From positions 1-7,928 of the forward strand of contig CAKTCH010000060.1 in NCBI GenBank assembly GCA_934538895.1: a DNA stretch of 7,928 nt, in the 5' to 3' direction. Below are positions 1 through 6,048 of this stretch, piece after piece; position 1 is the first letter of the stretch; each line of letters begins with the position of its first letter. A program made the translations under genes and the position numbers. Origin of the DNA: an uncultured Alphaproteobacteria bacterium. GTDB taxonomy: Bacteria; Pseudomonadota; Alphaproteobacteria; Micavibrionales; Micavibrionaceae. The notes below the pieces were generated by a model. It saw only the letters and a list, made by a program, of their open reading frames with translations. It did not search any database and had not been told where the DNA came from.

Positions 1-1885
1 CATGGACGGTAAAGAACCCCGCGTTATTGAAAATGCCGAAGGCGCGCGCACGACGCCGTCGATGATCGCGTTCACGAAAGACGGCGAACGCCTCGTCGGC
101 CAGCCCGCCAAGCGTCAGGCCGTCACAAACCCCGAAAACACGCTGTACGCCGTCAAGCGCCTGATTGGCCGCCGTTTCGATGACGCCGAAGTGCAGAAGA
201 TGATGAAAACCGCGCCGTTCAAAATCGTGCGCGGCGATAACGGCGACGCCTGGGTCGAAGTGGACGGCGAGAAACAGGCCCCGGCGCAAAGCGCGGCCAT
301 GGTGCTGAAGAAGATGAAGGAAACCGCCGAGAGTTACCTCGGCGAGACGGTTACGCAGGCCGTCATCACCGTTCCCGCCTACTTCAACGACTCGCAGCGT
401 CAGGCGACGAAAGACGCCGGCAAGATCGCGGGCCTTGAAGTCCTGCGTATCATCAACGAACCGACAGCCGCCGCGCTGGCTTACGGCCTCGACAAGAAGA
501 AAAACGGCATCATCGCCGTTTACGATCTGGGCGGCGGTACGTTCGATATTTCGATCCTTGAGATCGGCGACGGCGTCTTCGAAGTGAAATCCACCAACGG
601 CGACACGTTCCTCGGCGGTGAGGACTTCGACTCCCGCGTCATCGATTACCTCGCGGATGAATTCAAGAAAGAGCAAGGCATCGACCTGCGTGAAGACAAG
701 CTCGCGCTTCAGCGCCTGAAAGAAGCCGCTGAGAAAGCGAAGATCGAGCTGTCTTCCACCATGCAGACCGAGGTCAACCTGCCCTTTATCACGGCTGACG
801 CGTCAGGACCCAAACACCTGAACATCAAGCTCAGCCGCGCGAAACTCGAAAGCCTCGTGGACGACCTTATCAAGAAAACCTCAGGCCCGCTGAAAGCGGC
901 GATGAAAGACGCGGGCGTGAAAGCGTCCGAGATCGACGAAGTGGTTCTGGTCGGCGGCATGACGCGGATGCCGAAAATCATCGAAACGGTGAAGGAATTC
1001 TTCGGCAAGGAGCCGCACAAAGGCGTGAACCCCGACGAAGTCGTGGCCGACGGCGCGGCGATTCAGGGCGGCGTATTGAAAGGCGACGTCAAGGATGTCC
1101 TGCTGCTCGACGTGACGCCGCTTTCGCTCGGCATCGAAACGCTGGGCGGCGTGTTCACGCGTCTGATCGACCGCAACACCACTATCCCGACCAAGAAGTC
1201 GCAGGTGTTCTCGACCGCGGAAGACAACCAGACCGCCGTGACCATCCGCGTGTTCCAGGGCGAACGCGAAATGGCCGCGAATAACAAAAGCCTGGGAGAG
1301 TTCAATCTTGAGGGTATCCCCGGCGCGCCGCGCGGCATCCCGCAGATCGAGGTCACCTTCGACATCGACGCTAACGGTATCGTGCATGTGACGGCGAAAG
1401 ACAAGGCCACGGGCAAGGAGCAGCAGATCCGCATCCAGGCCTCGGGCGGCCTTTCCGACGCGGACATCAACCAGATGGTGCGCGACGCCGAAGAACACGC
1501 CGAGGAAGACAAGGCCAGACGCGAACTGGTGGACGTCAGGAATCAGGCCGAGGCCATGCTGCATCAGGCGGAACGCTCGCTCTCGGAGCTGGGAGACTCG
1601 GTTCCCGCGGATGAGAAAACGAAAGTGGAATCGGCCATATCCGATCTCAAAGCCGTTATGGATTCGGAAGACAAGGACCAGCTCAAGGCGAAGACCGATG
1701 CCTTGACGCAGGCCAGCATGAAACTGGGCGAGATCGCTTACCGTAAGGCGCAGGAAAACGCCGCCGGTGCCCCGGACAGCGCCCATGCTGGCGACGGCAA
1801 CGCCTCCGCGAACGACGGCGGAGAAGTCGTGGATGCCGATTTCAGCGACCTCACGCCCGATGACGGCGAAGACAAGAAAGCCTGA
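1..1885 (+). CDS. dnaK: Chaperone protein DnaK (Hsp70), 5'-truncated by the window start
   Basis: This is the ATP-dependent Hsp70 chaperone, acting in the cytosol with DnaJ and GrpE to fold and rescue proteins. The first visible ATG (base 2) is internal: the family starts about 18 residues earlier with the IGIDLGTTNS phosphate-1 loop, which is missing here, and base 1 is the end of the previous codon. Counting from that ATG, visible motifs are INEPTAAALAYGLDKK (151-166), the phosphate-2 loop YDLGGGTFDIS (174-184), the adenosine motif VLVGGMTRMPK (315-325), the interdomain linker DVLLLDVTPLSLG (365-377), the substrate-binding beta domain (about 380-490), the helical lid (490-585) and a disordered Gly/Asp-rich tail ending DADFSDLTPDDGEDKKA. 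The full protein would be about 645 residues, normal for the family. dnaJ follows 105 bp downstream on the same strand. Its promoter lies outside the window. The identification is essentially certain. Confidence 0.98.
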   Translation, partial: MDGKEPRVIENAEGARTTPSMIAFTKDGERLVGQPAKRQAVTNPENTLYAVKRLIGRRFDDAEVQKMMKTAPFKIVRGDNGDAWVEVDGEKQAPAQSAAMVLKKMKETAESYLGETVTQAVITVPAYFNDSQRQATKDAGKIAGLEVLRIINEPTAAALAYGLDKKKNGIIAVYDLGGGTFDISILEIGDGVFEVKSTNGDTFLGGEDFDSRVIDYLADEFKKEQGIDLREDKLALQRLKEAAEKAKIELSSTMQTEVNLPFITADASGPKHLNIKLSRAKLESLVDDLIKKTSGPLKAAMKDAGVKASEIDEVVLVGGMTRMPKIIETVKEFFGKEPHKGVNPDEVVADGAAIQGGVLKGDVKDVLLLDVTPLSLGIETLGGVFTRLIDRNTTIPTKKSQVFSTAEDNQTAVTIRVFQGEREMAANNKSLGEFNLEGIPGAPRGIPQIEVTFDIDANGIVHVTAKDKATGKEQQIRIQASGGLSDADINQMVRDAEEHAEEDKARRELVDVRNQAEAMLHQAERSLSELGDSVPADEKTKVESAISDLKAVMDSEDKDQLKAKTDALTQASMKLGEIAYRKAQENAAGAPDSAHAGDGNASANDGGEVVDADFSDLTPDDGEDKKA

Positions 1886-1898
1886 AAATAAGCAAGCA

Positions 1899-1967
1899 TG
1901 TCACCCCGGCGAAAGCCGGGGTCTTGCGCCTTCCGGCAAAGGGATTCCGGCTTTCGCCGGCGTGGCA
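1899..1967. repeat. Intergenic palindromic repeat (REP/BIME-like) between dnaK and dnaJ
   Basis: Two 26-bp arms (1899-1924 and 1942-1967) are inverted copies agreeing at 21 of 26 positions. Each arm is itself a hairpin. The left arm has an 8-bp perfect stem (1903-1910 with 1915-1922) capped by GAAA closed by C-G. The right arm has CCGGC/GCCGG (1947-1951 with 1956-1960) around TTTC. Sequences of the type CCCCGGCGAAAGCCGGGG are familiar to me as dispersed intergenic repeats of alphaproteobacteria, but copy number in this genome cannot be seen. There is no T-run, so it is a poor intrinsic terminator. In a dnaK-dnaJ mRNA it could act as a processing or stabilising structure. Confidence 0.8.
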
Positions 1968-1990
1968 ATTAAAGGTATTAAATAAAGAAT

Positions 1991-3133
1991 ATGGCCAAGG
2001 ATTATTACCAGACACTCGGCGTTGACCGTAAAGCCAGCGAGGACGACCTGAAAAAGGCTTTCCGCAAACTGGCCATGCAATACCACCCCGATCGCAACAA
2101 AGACGACCCCAAAGCCGAAGTCAAGTTCAAGGAAGTGAACGAGGCTTATGACGTTTTGAAAGATCCGCAAAAACGCGCGGCCTACGATCAGTTCGGCGCC
2201 GAGGGCGTCAGCGGCATGGGTAGCGGCATGGGCGGCGGGGGCTTCACCGGCGGTTTCGGCGGCGCGTTCAGCGATATTTTCGAAGACATGTTCGGCGATA
2301 TGATGAATCGCGGCGGCGGGCGCACCGGCCCGCAACGCGGCCCGGACATGCAATACACGATGGAGATCACGCTTGAAGAAGCGTTCAAAGGCGTTGAAAC
2401 CACCATCAGGGTCCCCACCAACGAAACCTGCGACAAATGCGACGGCTCCGGGGCCGAACCCGGCACTTCGGAAGAGCAATGCCCCGCCTGCAACGGTCAG
2501 GGCCGGATGCGGATGCAGCAGGGTTTCTTCACCATCGAACGCACCTGCCCCACCTGCAACGGCGCGGGCAAGATCATTCGCGACCCCTGCAAGAAATGCG
2601 CGGGCCAGGGCCGGCTGAGAAAAGAGAAGGCGTTGAAGGTCAAGATTCCGGCAGGCATCGAAAGCGGGCGCCGCATTCGTCTGGCGGGCGAAGGCGAAGC
2701 CGGTTTCCGCGGCGGTCCGGCAGGCGATCTTTACGTCCTGCTCTCGGTCAGGGCGCACAAGCTGTTCCGCCGCGACGGTGCCAACATTCATTGCCGCGTG
2801 CCGATCCCGATGACCACCGCGGCGCTGGGCGGCGAGATCGAGGTGCCCACCATAGGCGGCGCGCGCACCAAAGTCAGGATTCCCGAAGGCACGCAAACCG
2901 GCCAGCAATTGCGCCTGAAAGGCAAGGGAATGCCGGTCTTACGTTCCGATGCCGTGGGCGATATGTTCATTGAGGTGCAGGTGGAAACGCCGATGAACCT
3001 GAATCGCAAGCAACAGGATTTGCTGAAAGAACTGGACAAATCGCTCGGCGGCACCGCGCAGGGGCGGCACAGCCCTCAATCTTCGGGTTTCTTCTCGAAG
3101 ATGAAGGAAGTCTGGAGCGACCTGAAGGAATAA
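1991..3133 (+). CDS. dnaJ: Chaperone protein DnaJ (Hsp40), type I
   Basis: This is the DnaK co-chaperone: it delivers unfolded clients and stimulates DnaK ATPase activity. All type I modules are present in its 380 residues. The J domain (about 1-70) carries the HPD triad at 32-34. A Gly/Phe-rich linker spans 71-110. Four zinc-binding CxxCxGxG repeats lie at 147-154 (CDKCDGSG), 164-171 (CPACNGQG), 186-193 (CPTCNGAG) and 200-207 (CKKCAGQG). The C-terminal client-binding domains follow (about 210-335). The start is fixed by the standard N-terminus MAKDYYQTLGV. The ribosome binding site is weak: the nearest purine-rich candidate, AAAGG at 1971-1975, is 15 nt away. The gene is probably cotranscribed with dnaK through the hairpin repeat. 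Its stop codon is only 6 bp from the stop of the converging gene on the other strand. Confidence 0.98.
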   Translation: MAKDYYQTLGVDRKASEDDLKKAFRKLAMQYHPDRNKDDPKAEVKFKEVNEAYDVLKDPQKRAAYDQFGAEGVSGMGSGMGGGGFTGGFGGAFSDIFEDMFGDMMNRGGGRTGPQRGPDMQYTMEITLEEAFKGVETTIRVPTNETCDKCDGSGAEPGTSEEQCPACNGQGRMRMQQGFFTIERTCPTCNGAGKIIRDPCKKCAGQGRLRKEKALKVKIPAGIESGRRIRLAGEGEAGFRGGPAGDLYVLLSVRAHKLFRRDGANIHCRVPIPMTTAALGGEIEVPTIGGARTKVRIPEGTQTGQQLRLKGKGMPVLRSDAVGDMFIEVQVETPMNLNRKQQDLLKELDKSLGGTAQGRHSPQSSGFFSKMKEVWSDLKE

Positions 3134-3148
3134 GCGGATCTAGAGGCC
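3134..3148 (+). repeat. 15-bp inverted repeat, left copy
   Basis: GCGGATCTAGAGGCC is the exact reverse complement of 4481-4495. It covers the stop codon of the leftward uncharacterised gene and begins directly after the dnaJ stop codon. Matching stops sharply at both edges. Confidence 0.7.
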
Positions 3149-3610
3149 GTATTCATGCTGGATTAAAATACCGCGCAGGCGGTTGCGATCCTCTGCCTTG
3201 CGCATCCGCGGTAAATATTCCGTACTGATACGTTCCTCGATCAGCATCGCGGAAGCAGTATGTCCGCTTTCACGCATAAGGCGTGCTCCGTGCAGCGCGC
3301 CTTCCAGTACTTGAAATGCTTTCTCGCTTGCTATGAAATAAGGCCGCTCGGGATCTTTTGTCAAATCGCGCAAGTACTTTATGCCATTGGTGAAATTAAG
3401 CAGCGAATCGGAAAAACCCTGACCGTGATGTTTTTCAAAACTGCACCGCAGACTGGTCAGGTCGCAATGGCGCAAAAACTGGCGCATGAGTGATTCATCC
3501 TCGCGGAAGGAATCGCGCACGGTTTCTTCGAAAGCAGCTCCCTGTGCAAGCCTGTCTTCTAGATCGTGCGCCACTTTTTTATAATCGGCTTGCATATCAG
3601 CGATGTTCAT
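3140..3610 (-). CDS. Uncharacterised soluble 156-residue protein
   Basis: I do not recognise this protein family. The product looks soluble, mostly helical and highly charged, with no signal peptide or membrane segment and no catalytic motif I can name. Two features support a real gene. A good Shine-Dalgarno AGGAG (3626-3622) sits 11 nt before the ATG at 3610, and a sigma70-like promoter with a perfect TTGACA lies upstream. By eye the coding region has a lower GC content than dnaJ or dapB, and its upstream region is very AT-rich, which may point to acquisition or lineage restriction. It converges on dnaJ (6 bp between stops) and diverges from dapB. The C-terminus ends Gly-Leu-stop in a 15-bp sequence repeated at the dapB 3' end. 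Function is unknown. Confidence 0.75.
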   Translation of the reverse strand: MNIADMQADYKKVAHDLEDRLAQGAAFEETVRDSFREDESLMRQFLRHCDLTSLRCSFEKHHGQGFSDSLLNFTNGIKYLRDLTKDPERPYFIASEKAFQVLEGALHGARLMRESGHTASAMLIEERISTEYLPRMRKAEDRNRLRGILIQHEYGL

Positions 3611-3621
3611 TTTTTAATTTG

Positions 3622-3626
3622 CTCCT
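3622..3626 (-). promoter_or_regulatory. Shine-Dalgarno of the uncharacterised gene
   Basis: AGGAG on the minus strand lies 11 nt before the ATG at 3610. It supports both the reality of the gene and this start choice. Confidence 0.65.
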
Positions 3627-3649
3627 GATTCAATTGATATCTATATTTT

Positions 3650-3678
3650 TTCATAATATAAAAAGATATCACTGTCAA
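3650..3678 (-). promoter_or_regulatory. Putative sigma70-type promoter for the uncharacterised leftward gene
   Basis: On the minus strand a perfect TTGACA (3678-3673) is followed after 17 nt by TATGAA (3655-3650), 4 of 6 to the -10 consensus. The surrounding sequence is very AT-rich. Two GATATC palindromes (3636-3641 and 3665-3670) flank the -10 element, one inside the spacer and one in the early leader, so a repressor operator is possible. No transcription data are available. Confidence 0.5.
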
Positions 3679-3707
3679 TTCTCACGGGCCCTCTCTTCCT
3701 GTATACT
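3679..3707 (+). promoter_or_regulatory. Putative dapB promoter
   Basis: TTCTCA (3679-3684) and TATACT (3702-3707) are separated by 17 bp, matching the consensus at 4 of 6 and 5 of 6 positions. The predicted start would be near 3714, giving a leader of about 35 nt. The -35 box directly abuts the -35 box of the divergent promoter on the other strand. Confidence 0.45.
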
Positions 3708-3735
3708 GGGTTGTGCCATTGCATTTCCTTGATAT

Positions 3736-3742
3736 AGAAGGA
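3736..3742 (+). promoter_or_regulatory. dapB Shine-Dalgarno, deciding the start codon
   Basis: AGAAGGA lies 6 nt before the ATG at 3749. An in-frame upstream ATG at 3713 has no such site and would add 12 residues ahead of the conserved dinucleotide-binding strand, so 3749 is preferred. Confidence 0.75.
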
Positions 3743-3748
3743 TTATTT

Positions 3749-4489
3749 ATGAGAATCGCTATTGCCGGATATAAGGGCCGCATGGGCCGGATGCTGGTCG
3801 CCGCGCTTGAATCGGATGGCGGCGGTATGTCGTTCGCGGCGGGCACGGCATCCGGTGACGATCCGGAAAAGCTGTTCGGCAGTGAAAACCGCGTCGATGC
3901 CGTGATCGATTTCACCACGCCCGCTGCTACGCGCAAGCATATCTGGCTGGCGGCCAAGCATCATACACCCATCGTCATCGGCACCACCGGCCTGACCGAA
4001 GCCGATATGAAAGAAATGCACGATGCCGCGCGGGAATGCCCCCTGCTCTTCTCCGCCAATATGAGCGTTGGCGTCAACCTGCTGGCCGCGCTGGTGGAAC
4101 AGGCCGCGGCGCGTCTCGGTCCTGATTTCGATATTGAGATTCTTGAAACCCACCACCGCAACAAAATAGACGCGCCTTCCGGCACCGCCCTGATGCTGGG
4201 CCGTGCGGCCTCCGCCCATTTGCCCTCTCCCCCCGGGAGGGGACAGGGTGAGGGGGAAGGAACACGGAAAGGGCCGCGCCAGGCGGGTACGATCGGCTAC
4301 GCCGTCCAGCGCGGTGGCGATGTCGTCGGCGAGCATACGGTTACCTTCTTCGGCCCCGGCGAGCGTGTCGAACTCGGTCATCGCGCCCATAACCGCAGCC
4401 TGTTCGCAAAGGGCGCTTTACGCGCGGCGCGGTGGCTCAAGGACAGGCCGCATGGATTCTATACCATGCGCGACGTTCTGGGCCTCTAG
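3749..4489 (+). CDS. dapB: 4-hydroxy-tetrahydrodipicolinate reductase DapB, with a repeat-derived loop
   Basis: DapB performs the NAD(P)H-dependent reduction in the diaminopimelate branch of lysine synthesis, supplying lysine and peptidoglycan meso-DAP. From the ATG at 3749 it is 246 residues, slightly shorter than the E. coli enzyme. Visible motifs are the Rossmann loop GYKGRMGR (7-14), IGTTG (77-81), and the catalytic/substrate segment ETHHRNKIDAPSGTA (133-147) with His135, His136 and Lys139. The C-terminal strand is GTIGYAVQRGGDVVGEHTV (180-198), and the protein ends with the usual FYTMRDVLGL. The oddity is residues about 158-172 (LPSPPGRGQGEGEGT), where a palindromic DNA repeat is translated in the loop between the PSGTA helix and the IGYA strand. 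Total loop length is close to that of E. coli DapB as I recall it, so native sequence seems replaced rather than lengthened. The last 72 bp overlap the converging methyltransferase gene. Confidence 0.96.
   Translation: MRIAIAGYKGRMGRMLVAALESDGGGMSFAAGTASGDDPEKLFGSENRVDAVIDFTTPAATRKHIWLAAKHHTPIVIGTTGLTEADMKEMHDAARECPLLFSANMSVGVNLLAALVEQAAARLGPDFDIEILETHHRNKIDAPSGTALMLGRAASAHLPSPPGRGQGEGEGTRKGPRQAGTIGYAVQRGGDVVGEHTVTFFGPGERVELGHRAHNRSLFAKGALRAARWLKDRPHGFYTMRDVLGL
4223..4260. repeat. Palindromic repeat element inside the dapB reading frame
   Basis: CCCTCTCCCC (4223-4232) pairs with GGGGACAGGG (4239-4248) in a 10-bp stem with one mismatch (4227/4244) and a 6-nt loop. It is followed by the purine tract TGAGGGGGAAGG (4249-4260). 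The CCCTCTCCC...GGGACAGGGTGAGGG pattern is one I know as a dispersed palindromic repeat, usually intergenic, in proteobacterial genomes. Here it is read in frame within DapB as a Pro/Gly/Glu-rich peptide. The outer boundaries are approximate. Confidence 0.75.
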
Positions 4490-5314
4490 ATCCGCCTCCA
4501 TCGCCAGTATCAGCTTCTTGCGCGGCGTGCCCCAGCCGTAATTGTCGATGATGCCCGAAGACTGGATAACCCGGTGGCAGGGTATCAAGAGCGATATGGG
4601 ATTGGCGCCCACCGCGCCGCCGACCGCGCGGCTCGCCTTCGGCTTGCCCAGATAATGCGCCACGTCCTGATAACTTACCGCGCCCCCGCACGGGATTTTC
4701 AGCAAAGCCTGCCAGACCTGTATCTGAAAGTTGGTGCCGTAAAGATGGATATTCATTTTCGGCTGCGGCTTTCCGCGCCACATATCCATGATCCGCAGCG
4801 CGGTCTTTGCCGTTGCCGCCGTATCTTCAACGAACTGCGCGCGCGGCCAGTAAGCGCGCAGGCGCTGCATCGGTACGCCGCGATCGCCGTCCATCACGAA
4901 ACCGAGCCAGCACAGGCCCCGTGCCGTCTGCGCGATCAATATATCGCCGAGCGACGTCGGGTGGAAACCGTACTGAATGAGCAACCCCTGCCCTTTCTTC
5001 TGCACCTCCCCCGGCGTGGCGGCTTCCACATTCACCATCAAATCAAACAGGCGGCCATTGCCTGACAGGCCCGCTGCATAAGCGGCATCAAGGGTCGAGT
5101 ACCCCTCCAGCAGGAATTCGCGCGCGTGACGCGCATCCATATATTGCCCCAGCTTCTTGGGGCTGATGCCGACCAGCTTGCTGAACGTCTTCTGGAAGTG
5201 CGTGGGATCGTAACCGGCGCGTTGCGCCAGTGCGTCCAGATCGGGCCGGTCCTGCCAATGCGTCACGATATAATCGATCGCGTCCGCGATTACTTTCATG
5301 GGAACATCGCTCAT
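4418..5314 (-). CDS. AraC-type HTH / O6-methylguanine-DNA methyltransferase fusion (Ada-like, no N-terminal zinc domain)
   Basis: The C-terminal half is a suicide repair enzyme that transfers the alkyl group from O6-methylguanine (and probably O4-methylthymine) to its own cysteine. The 298-residue protein has an AraC/XylS helix-turn-helix region (about 8-108), a ribonuclease-like linker domain (about 110-190) and the methyltransferase domain. That domain shows FQIQVWQALLKIP (196-208), the arginine-finger-like KASRAVGGAVGANP (226-239) and the active-site PCHRV with Cys246. E. coli Ada also has an N-terminal zinc domain that senses methylphosphotriesters; it is absent here, so adaptive-response sensing by the classical route is unlikely. 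The last 23 residues (276-298) are antisense to the conserved dapB 3' end and extend past the usual family terminus. It diverges from nth across 59 bp. The start at 5314 has no clear Shine-Dalgarno; a second ATG at 5299 is possible. Confidence 0.93.
   Translation of the reverse strand: MSDVPMKVIADAIDYIVTHWQDRPDLDALAQRAGYDPTHFQKTFSKLVGISPKKLGQYMDARHAREFLLEGYSTLDAAYAAGLSGNGRLFDLMVNVEAATPGEVQKKGQGLLIQYGFHPTSLGDILIAQTARGLCWLGFVMDGDRGVPMQRLRAYWPRAQFVEDTAATAKTALRIMDMWRGKPQPKMNIHLYGTNFQIQVWQALLKIPCGGAVSYQDVAHYLGKPKASRAVGGAVGANPISLLIPCHRVIQSSGIIDNYGWGTPRKKLILAMEADLEAQNVAHGIESMRPVLEPPRRA
4481..4495 (+). repeat. 15-bp inverted repeat, right copy
   Basis: GGCCTCTAGATCCGC covers the dapB stop codon and six following bases, and matches the left copy (3134-3148) perfectly on the other strand. 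Together the copies flank the divergent uncharacterised gene-dapB block of 1362 bp. This copy also lies in the coding sequence of the overlapping methyltransferase gene. Confidence 0.7.
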
Positions 5315-5358
5315 AAAACGATCTTAAGCGGAGAAGACCTCGCCGCCAATCCGATTCA

Positions 5359-5367
5359 TGGTATAGT
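5359..5367 (+). promoter_or_regulatory. Putative extended -10 promoter giving a leaderless nth mRNA
   Basis: TGGTATAGT (5359-5367) fits an extended -10 element (TGN plus TATAGT, 5 of 6 to consensus). Only 6 nt separate it from the nth ATG, so transcription would start at or next to the A of the start codon. No Shine-Dalgarno precedes the ATG, which agrees with a leaderless message. No good -35 box is seen at 16-18 bp, as is tolerated for extended -10 promoters. Confidence 0.5.
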
Positions 5368-5373
5368 CCCGCC

Positions 5374-6033
5374 ATGAAGCCGCAAAAAATATATGAATTT
5401 TTCTCGATCCTGCAAAGCCTGAACCCCGAACCTAAAGGGGAACTCGAGTATGTGAACTCCTACACTTTGCTGGTGGCGGTCGTGCTCTCGGCGCAGGCGA
5501 CAGATAAGGGGGTCAATAAGGCCACCAAGGCGCTGTTCGCCAAAATCGACACGCCGCAGAAAATGGTCAAACTGGGTGAGGAAGGTTTGAAGGCGTATAT
5601 CAAAACCATCGGCCTTTATAACGCCAAGGCCAGAAACGTAATCGCGCTTTCAGAAATACTGGTGCGCGATTATCAAGGTGAAATACCGCGCACGCGCGAT
5701 GAGCTGGTGAAGCTGCCCGGCGTGGGGCGCAAGACCGCGAATGTCGTACTCAATATCGCTTTCGGGGAAGAAACCATGGCAGTCGATACGCATATCTTCC
5801 GCGTCTGTAACCGTACGGGCCTTGCCCCCGGCAGCAATGTCGATAAGGTCGAAGCCGGGCTGGAAGACGTGGTGCCGCAGGAATTCCGCCGCCACGCCCA
5901 TCACTGGCTGATCCTGCATGGCCGCTATATCTGCAAGGCCCGGATGCCGCTTTGCGCGCAATGCCCGGTGTACAAGGTCTGCGGTTTCAAGGAAAAAGAT
6001 AAAATCCGCCTGATGCAGGAGAACGCTGCCTGA
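5374..6033 (+). CDS. nth: Endonuclease III (DNA glycosylase/AP lyase)
   Basis: Nth removes oxidised pyrimidines and cleaves the abasic site in base excision repair. At 219 residues it has family length and aligns without numbering shift to the E. coli enzyme as I remember it. The helix-hairpin-helix LPGVGRKTANVV spans 114-125 with catalytic Lys120, and the VDTH motif carries catalytic Asp138. The [4Fe-4S] cluster motif C-X6-C-X2-C-X5-C is at Cys187, Cys194, Cys197 and Cys203. The start at 5374 gives the expected N-terminus. No ribosome binding site is present upstream, and a -10-like element lies just before the ATG. It diverges from the alkyltransferase gene and converges on the next gene with 15 bp between stops. 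All key residues are intact, so it should be active. Confidence 0.98.
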   Translation: MKPQKIYEFFSILQSLNPEPKGELEYVNSYTLLVAVVLSAQATDKGVNKATKALFAKIDTPQKMVKLGEEGLKAYIKTIGLYNAKARNVIALSEILVRDYQGEIPRTRDELVKLPGVGRKTANVVLNIAFGEETMAVDTHIFRVCNRTGLAPGSNVDKVEAGLEDVVPQEFRRHAHHWLILHGRYICKARMPLCAQCPVYKVCGFKEKDKIRLMQENAA

Positions 6034-6048
6034 GGCGTATCACCGCGC

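Noticed and set aside
881..1786. A 301-codon open frame on the minus strand opposite dnaK
   Set aside because: It is a shadow of the codon bias of dnaK: low-complexity Arg/His/Phe/Val-rich product, no recognisable domain, no promoter or ribosome binding site, and it lies wholly inside a certain gene.
1899..1967. Reading the dnaK-dnaJ hairpins as a rho-independent terminator
   Set aside because: No T-run follows either stem, and dnaK-dnaJ is normally one transcription unit; the symmetry fits a dispersed repeat better.
1901..2908. A 335-codon open frame on the minus strand opposite dnaJ
   Set aside because: Ala/Phe/Gly/Arg-rich antisense shadow of dnaJ that also reads through the intergenic repeat; the dnaJ frame on the other strand is certain.
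3555..3564. A third TCTAGATC, resembling the core of the 15-bp inverted repeat
   Set aside because: Only 8 bp match and it lies inside the coding sequence of the uncharacterised gene; a match of that length is expected by chance.
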